Source of the DNA: Pusillimonas caeni
Lineage (GTDB): Bacteria > Pseudomonadota > Gammaproteobacteria > Burkholderiales > Burkholderiaceae_B
Direction: 5' to 3'
Assembly: GCF_003545815.1 (NCBI RefSeq)
Contig: NZ_PDUW01000002.1
Location: 248,001 to 312,000, forward strand
Length of the DNA stretch: 64,000 bases
The stretch's first letter is position 1; each line of letters starts with the position of its first letter. Both the position numbers and the translations under genes were made by a program. The notes beneath the pieces are model-generated. The model was not told the DNA's origin, did not search any database, and worked only from the letters and a program-made list of their open reading frames with translations. Of the stretch, positions 60,269-64,000 are shown one piece after another.

Positions 60269-61567
60269 TCAGACCGCCTGCGTGCGGGCGGCGGAGGAAA
60301 TCATGGCGTTCTCGGCGGCGACGATCGCGGGAATCGATTCTGATCCATTCAATTCGAGCGTTTGCCCGGCAGTGTCGGCGGCGCTCTGCGCAATGAGCCG
60401 GCCCAAAATGGCAATGCCTTCGCGGATGCGGGCCTCGGGCACCGTGACGAAGCTCAGGCGAAGCGTGTTGTGCCGGGCCTCGTCGGCAAAGAAGGGCGCG
60501 CCGGGCACGAAGGCCACGTTCTGCGCAACGGCGCGCGCAAGCAGCTCGTGCGCATCGATGTGCGCCGGCAGCGTGACCCAGATAAACATGCCGCCCTCGG
60601 GCTGTGTCCAGCTGGCCGTGGACGGAAAATGCGCCTGCATGGCGTCGAGCATATAGCCGCATTGCTTGCGGTAGATTTCGCGCACGGCCGGCAGGTGCTG
60701 GTCGAGAAAGCCATCCTTGACGATTTCGTACACGGCCATCTGCGTAAGCGTGGCCGTGTGCAGGTCGGTGGCCTGCTTGATCTGCACCAGCTTGCTGATG
60801 ATAGGCGCCGGCGCAACGATATAGCCCAGCCGCAGGCCCGGCGCAAGCACCTTCGAGAACGAGCCCAGCCTGACCACCGTGGCGCCCGCCTCGCGGCCCA
60901 GAGCCAGCAGGCTGGGAAGGGGCTCGCCCGTGTAGCGCAGGTCGCCGTAGGGGTCGTCCTCGACGATGGGCAGCCCCGCTTCGGCACAGCGCCGCACCAG
61001 CGCCTGGCGGCGCTCCAGCGTCAGCGTGCGGCCGGTGGGATTCTGGAAGTTGGGCAGGGCGTAGATGAAGCGCGCATCGCGAACGCGCTCGTCGGTCAGG
61101 CCGGCCGGGATCAGCCCGCCTTCGTCGGTGGGCACGGTGACGTAGTTGGGCTCATACAAAGAAAAGGACTGCAGAGCGCCCAGATAGCTGGGCGCCTCGA
61201 CCAGCACATTGCTGCCCGGATCGATGAACAGCTTGCCCAACAGGTCGAGCGCCTGCTGCGAGCCCGAGACGATCAGCACCTCATCGGCGCCCACATGCCC
61301 CGCGCCGCGCCGCTGCATATCGCCTGCCACCCATTCGCGCAGCGGCGTGTAGCCCTCGGTGGGGCCGTATTGCAGCGCCGTGCGCCCGTTCTGTCCCAGT
61401 ACCCGGTCGAAGGCCGCGTTCACGTCGTCCAGCGGAAACCCCACCGGCGCCGGCAGGCCGCCCGCGAAAGAGATGATTTCAGGGCGTTCGGTGACCTTGA
61501 GGATTTCGCGGATGGTCGAACTGGTGATTTTTTCTGCGCGCTGCGAGAACGTGTAGGGGGTGGGCAT
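60269..61567 (-). CDS. PLP-dependent aminotransferase (class I/II, 2-aminoadipate/LysN type)
   Basis: A 432-residue fold-type I aminotransferase. The PLP lysine is Lys239 (GSFSKVLAPGLRLGY). The start FSQRAEKITSSTIREILK and FAGGLPAPVGFP, and LPNFQNPTGRTLTLERR, are characteristic of the 2-aminoadipate/kynurenine aminotransferase branch related to MocR carboxy-terminal domains. There is no GntR helix-turn-helix, so it is a free enzyme. The carboxy-terminal 40 residues are Ala/Ser-rich and not part of the core. It precedes ubiA on the same strand. Confidence 0.92.
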   Translation of the reverse strand: MPTPYTFSQRAEKITSSTIREILKVTERPEIISFAGGLPAPVGFPLDDVNAAFDRVLGQNGRTALQYGPTEGYTPLREWVAGDMQRRGAGHVGADEVLIVSGSQQALDLLGKLFIDPGSNVLVEAPSYLGALQSFSLYEPNYVTVPTDEGGLIPAGLTDERVRDARFIYALPNFQNPTGRTLTLERRQALVRRCAEAGLPIVEDDPYGDLRYTGEPLPSLLALGREAGATVVRLGSFSKVLAPGLRLGYIVAPAPIISKLVQIKQATDLHTATLTQMAVYEIVKDGFLDQHLPAVREIYRKQCGYMLDAMQAHFPSTASWTQPEGGMFIWVTLPAHIDAHELLARAVAQNVAFVPGAPFFADEARHNTLRLSFVTVPEARIREGIAILGRLIAQSAADTAGQTLELNGSESIPAIVAAENAMISSAARTQAV

Positions 61568-61975
61568 TGAAAAAGGTCCGAAAAAAAGAGCGATTCAACC
61601 GCTTAGAATACTGCAGATCGTGCCCCGGCGCATGCCCGGCGGCCCGCGGCGCAAGGGCCTGGCGTCGCCGCAAGACGGTCGCCGGCCGGCCGGGCATTGG
61701 ACTTGATTTAGGCGCGGCAGCCCTCATCTATGTGCCGAAGGCCAGTGCGGCTGCCCTTCCAGAGTTGACAGGCGCTGGCCGCCTTCTGGGTGAAAAACGG
61801 CAAAAGCAGCTAAAATCACGCGTTATCCGTGATTTTCATAGTCTGATTCGGCCGACCTTTTCCAATCAAAGGACCAGGCCGAAGCTTTGCCGCGCATCGC
61901 ACCTTGCCGTGCGCACCACCCAAGGCGGCAGCCAGCGGTTTTTCCTTGGACTATTTTTTCTTGGGATTTTTTTCC
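61568..61975. other. 408-bp non-coding stretch between the aminotransferase and FmdB genes
   Basis: It holds the divergent promoters of both genes. A frame crosses it (61567-62067) but its product is low-complexity and family-less, and it overlaps fmdB in another phase. A TAAAAT hexamer at 61811-61816 could be a -10 element. I see no RNA gene, repeat or operator. Confidence 0.6.
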
Positions 61976-62287
61976 GTGCCTATCTATGCATACAAGTGCA
62001 GCGCTTGCGGTCATGCGCAAGACGTCCTGCAAAAAATGTCCGACCCCGTCCTGACCGTTTGCCCTGAATGCGGTCAAAGCACCTATGCCAAGCAGGTCAC
62101 CGCCGCAGGCTTCCAGCTCAAGGGCTCGGGCTGGTATGTGACCGACTTCCGCGACGGCGGCAAGAAAACGGGCGCCTCCGGCGAGTCGGCGGCCTCTTCG
62201 TCCAGTTCGCCGTCCAGTTCATCGTCCGAGCCGGCGACGGCCGCGAAGCCGGCCGATACTTCTTCCTCCACGGCGGCGGCCTCCTGA
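61976..62287 (+). CDS. FmdB-family zinc-ribbon protein
   Basis: A 103-residue protein. It starts at GTG 61976 (VPIYAYKCSACGH) with a zinc ribbon of Cys8, Cys11, Cys29 and Cys32 (KCSAC, VCPEC). GFQLKGSGWYVTDF follows. The last 35 residues are almost only Ser, Ala, Pro and Thr, longer than in many homologues. FmdB-type proteins are of unclear role; the name comes from a putative regulator of formamidase. It lies 105 bp upstream of aspS. In many betaproteobacteria a DUF502 membrane-protein gene sits between the two; it is absent here. Confidence 0.9.
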   Translation: MPIYAYKCSACGHAQDVLQKMSDPVLTVCPECGQSTYAKQVTAAGFQLKGSGWYVTDFRDGGKKTGASGESAASSSSSPSSSSSEPATAAKPADTSSSTAAAS

Positions 62288-62392
62288 ACCCTGCCAGGGA
62301 CTTCCTGGCTTCGTAGCCCCGGCCCAGGCGCCGGGGCCGCCGGGACCGGCCCGAACCGACATTTACAGAATCAACAAACGGAGCACTCCTTC

Positions 62393-64000
62393 ATGCGTAC
62401 CTGCTACACCGGCGAGGTCAGTCGAGAACAACTGGACCAGACAGTCACCTTGTTTGGCTGGGTGCATCGGCGCCGCGACCATGGCGGCGTCATTTTCATC
62501 GACTTGCGCGACCGGGCCGGCCTGGCGCAGATCGTGGTGGATCCGGACAACGTCGACGCCTTCGCCACAGCCGAACGCATCCGCAACGAGTATTGCGTGC
62601 GCATCACCGGCCTGGTGCGCCTGCGCCCCGAAGGCACCAGCAATCCCGAACTGGCTTCCGGCGAGATCGAGGTCTTGTGCCGCGAGATCGAGATCCTGAA
62701 CACCTCGGTCACGCCGCCGTTCCAGCTGGACGACGACAACCTGTCCGAGACCACGCGCCTCACGCACCGCGTGCTCGACCTGCGCCGTCCGCAGATGCAG
62801 CAGAACCTGATGCTGCGCTACCGCGTCTCCATCGAGGTGCGCAAATATCTGGACAGCCTGGGCTTCATCGACATCGAGACCCCCATGCTCACCAAGAGCA
62901 CGCCCGAAGGCGCGCGCGACTACCTCGTGCCCTCTCGCGTTAATCCGGGCGAGTTCTTCGCCTTGCCGCAATCACCGCAGCTGTTCAAGCAGATGCTGAT
63001 GGTGGCCGGCTTCGACCGCTACTACCAGATCACCAAGTGCTTCCGCGACGAAGACCTGCGCGCCGACCGCCAGCCCGAATTCACCCAGATCGACTGCGAA
63101 ACCTCCTTCCTCAACGAAGAAGAAATCCGCGCCATCTTCGAAGGCATGCTGCGCCATGTGTTCAGCCAGGTGCAGGGCGTCGAGCTGCCCGAGGCCTTCC
63201 CCACCATGACGTGGGAAGAAGCCATGCGCCGCTTCGGCTCCGACAAACCCGACCTGCGCGTCAAGCTCGAGTTCGTCGATGTGTCCGACCTGATGGCCGA
63301 CGTCGACTTCAAGGTGTTCTCGGCCCCGGCCAAGGATCCGGCGTGCCGCGTCGTGGCGCTGCGCGTGCCGGGCGGCGCCGCCATGCCCCGCAGCGAGATT
63401 GACGCCTACACCAAGTTCGTCGGCATCTACGGCGCCAAGGGCCTGGCCTACATCAAGGTCAACGACGCCGCCTCCATCCCCGAGGGCCTGCAGTCGCCCA
63501 TCGTCAAGAACATCCATACCCAGGCGCTGACCCAGCTCATCGAGCGCACCGGCGCCCAAAGCGGCGACCTCGTCTTTTTCGGCGCCGACAAGACCAAAGT
63601 CGTCAACGACGCCATCGGCGCCCTGCGCGTGCGTATCGGACACAGCGATTTCGGCAAAGAGCGCGGGCTGTTCGAGGCCGGCTGGCAGCCGTTGTGGGTC
63701 GTCGACTTTCCCATGTTCGAGTACGACGAACAAGAAGGCCGCTACTTCGCCGCCCACCATCCCTTCACCAGTCCCAAGGACGGCCACGAAGAGCTGCTCG
63801 AGAACGAACCGGCGCGCGCCCTGGCCAAGGCCTACGACATCGTGCTCAATGGCTGGGAAATCGGCGGCGGCTCGGTGCGCATCCACCGCGCCGACGTGCA
63901 AAGCAAGGTGTTCCAGGCGCTCAATATCGGCGCCGACGAAGCACGCGAAAAATTCGGCTTCCTGCTCGACGCCCTGCAGTATGGCGCGCCGCCGCATGGC
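62393..64000 (+). CDS. aspS: Aspartyl-tRNA synthetase (3' end beyond window)
   Basis: An open frame from ATG 62393 to the window end, 536 codons with no stop. The amino-terminal OB-fold anticodon domain ([23 protein letters not shown], residues about 19-41) is followed by the class II catalytic core. Motif 1 includes [21 protein letters not shown] near residue 160, and motif 2 includes [19 protein letters not shown] near 216. A bacterial GAD insertion domain and a late [12 protein letters not shown] segment follow. Bacterial AspRS is about 590-600 residues, so roughly 60 are missing. The start has a weak ribosome site (CGGAGCA). Confidence 0.97.
   Translation, partial: MRTCYTGEVSREQLDQTVTLFGWVHRRRDHGGVIFIDLRDRAGLAQIVVDPDNVDAFATAERIRNEYCVRITGLVRLRPEGTSNPELASGEIEVLCREIEILNTSVTPPFQLDDDNLSETTRLTHRVLDLRRPQMQQNLMLRYRVSIEVRKYLDSLGFIDIETPMLTKSTPEGARDYLVPSRVNPGEFFALPQSPQLFKQMLMVAGFDRYYQITKCFRDEDLRADRQPEFTQIDCETSFLNEEEIRAIFEGMLRHVFSQVQGVELPEAFPTMTWEEAMRRFGSDKPDLRVKLEFVDVSDLMADVDFKVFSAPAKDPACRVVALRVPGGAAMPRSEIDAYTKFVGIYGAKGLAYIKVNDAASIPEGLQSPIVKNIHTQALTQLIERTGAQSGDLVFFGADKTKVVNDAIGALRVRIGHSDFGKERGLFEAGWQPLWVVDFPMFEYDEQEGRYFAAHHPFTSPKDGHEELLENEPARALAKAYDIVLNGWEIGGGSVRIHRADVQSKVFQALNIGADEAREKFGFLLDALQYGAPPHG

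Noticed and set aside
61567-62067. A 166-codon frame across the aminotransferase-FmdB spacer
   Set aside because: No family resemblance, low-complexity basic product, and it overlaps the start of fmdB in another phase.

Overview
The window is high-GC DNA from a betaproteobacterium, most likely family Alcaligenaceae (Bordetella/Achromobacter/Pusillimonas type). This rests on the core genes (uvrA start, MFS gene, ssb, hmp, ppc, ubiA, aspS), on codon use, and on the many periplasmic binding proteins. Genus is inferred from protein resemblance, since no database search was possible.

Layout. 1-1.4 kb: first codons of uvrA (minus) and a divergent MFS transporter. 1.4-13.0 kb: a catabolic/transport block lying between the MFS gene and ssb. 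It holds a branched-chain-type ABC transporter, two near-duplicate binding proteins, an SDR with an altered active site, a RidA protein, an unknown 115-aa protein, a class III extradiol dioxygenase-like protein, LysR and IclR regulators and a nitrilase. 13.2-16.9 kb: ssb, DUF2165, flavohemoglobin hmp with an NsrR-type operator, DUF3597 and DUF937. 17.0-33.0 kb: a second catabolic block with amidase, a second liv transporter, type I extradiol dioxygenase, FAH hydrolase, GntR regulator, ApbA-like reductase, second nitrilase, FAD monooxygenase, VanA-like Rieske oxygenase, TetR regulator and an orphan binding protein. 33.0-40.2 kb: an Ada homologue without its zinc cysteines, ppc, an AtoE-type carrier, MgtC and a LysR regulator. 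40.3-46.8 kb: a biotin-independent malonate decarboxylase operon (mdcA-B-C-DE-G-H) with a fused beta/gamma subunit. 46.9-56.8 kb: XdhC, a third liv transporter, a 2OG-Fe(II) oxygenase and a TRAP transporter. 56.9-64.0 kb: a 40-aa membrane protein, a D-Ala-D-Ala dipeptidase, a Na+/H+ antiporter, ubiA, a PLP aminotransferase, an FmdB zinc ribbon and aspS (cut by the window end).

How it fits together. The two catabolic blocks share a theme: uptake by liv-type ABC systems, removal of C-N groups (nitrilases, amidase, RidA), hydroxylation or O-demethylation (FAD monooxygenase, Rieske protein), ring cleavage (class III and type I extradiol proteins) and hydrolysis (FAH). The substrates cannot be read from sequence. 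Several regulators have well-formed inverted repeats at their promoters, most clearly the TetR protein, whose operator occurs twice.

The least explained structure is a 425-bp non-coding stretch at 23.4-23.8 kb. It carries two long, nearly perfect hairpins with different stems whose 29-nt loops are exact reverse complements of each other. The three liv transporters also use two different permease fusions: LivM-LivG twice and LivH-LivM once.
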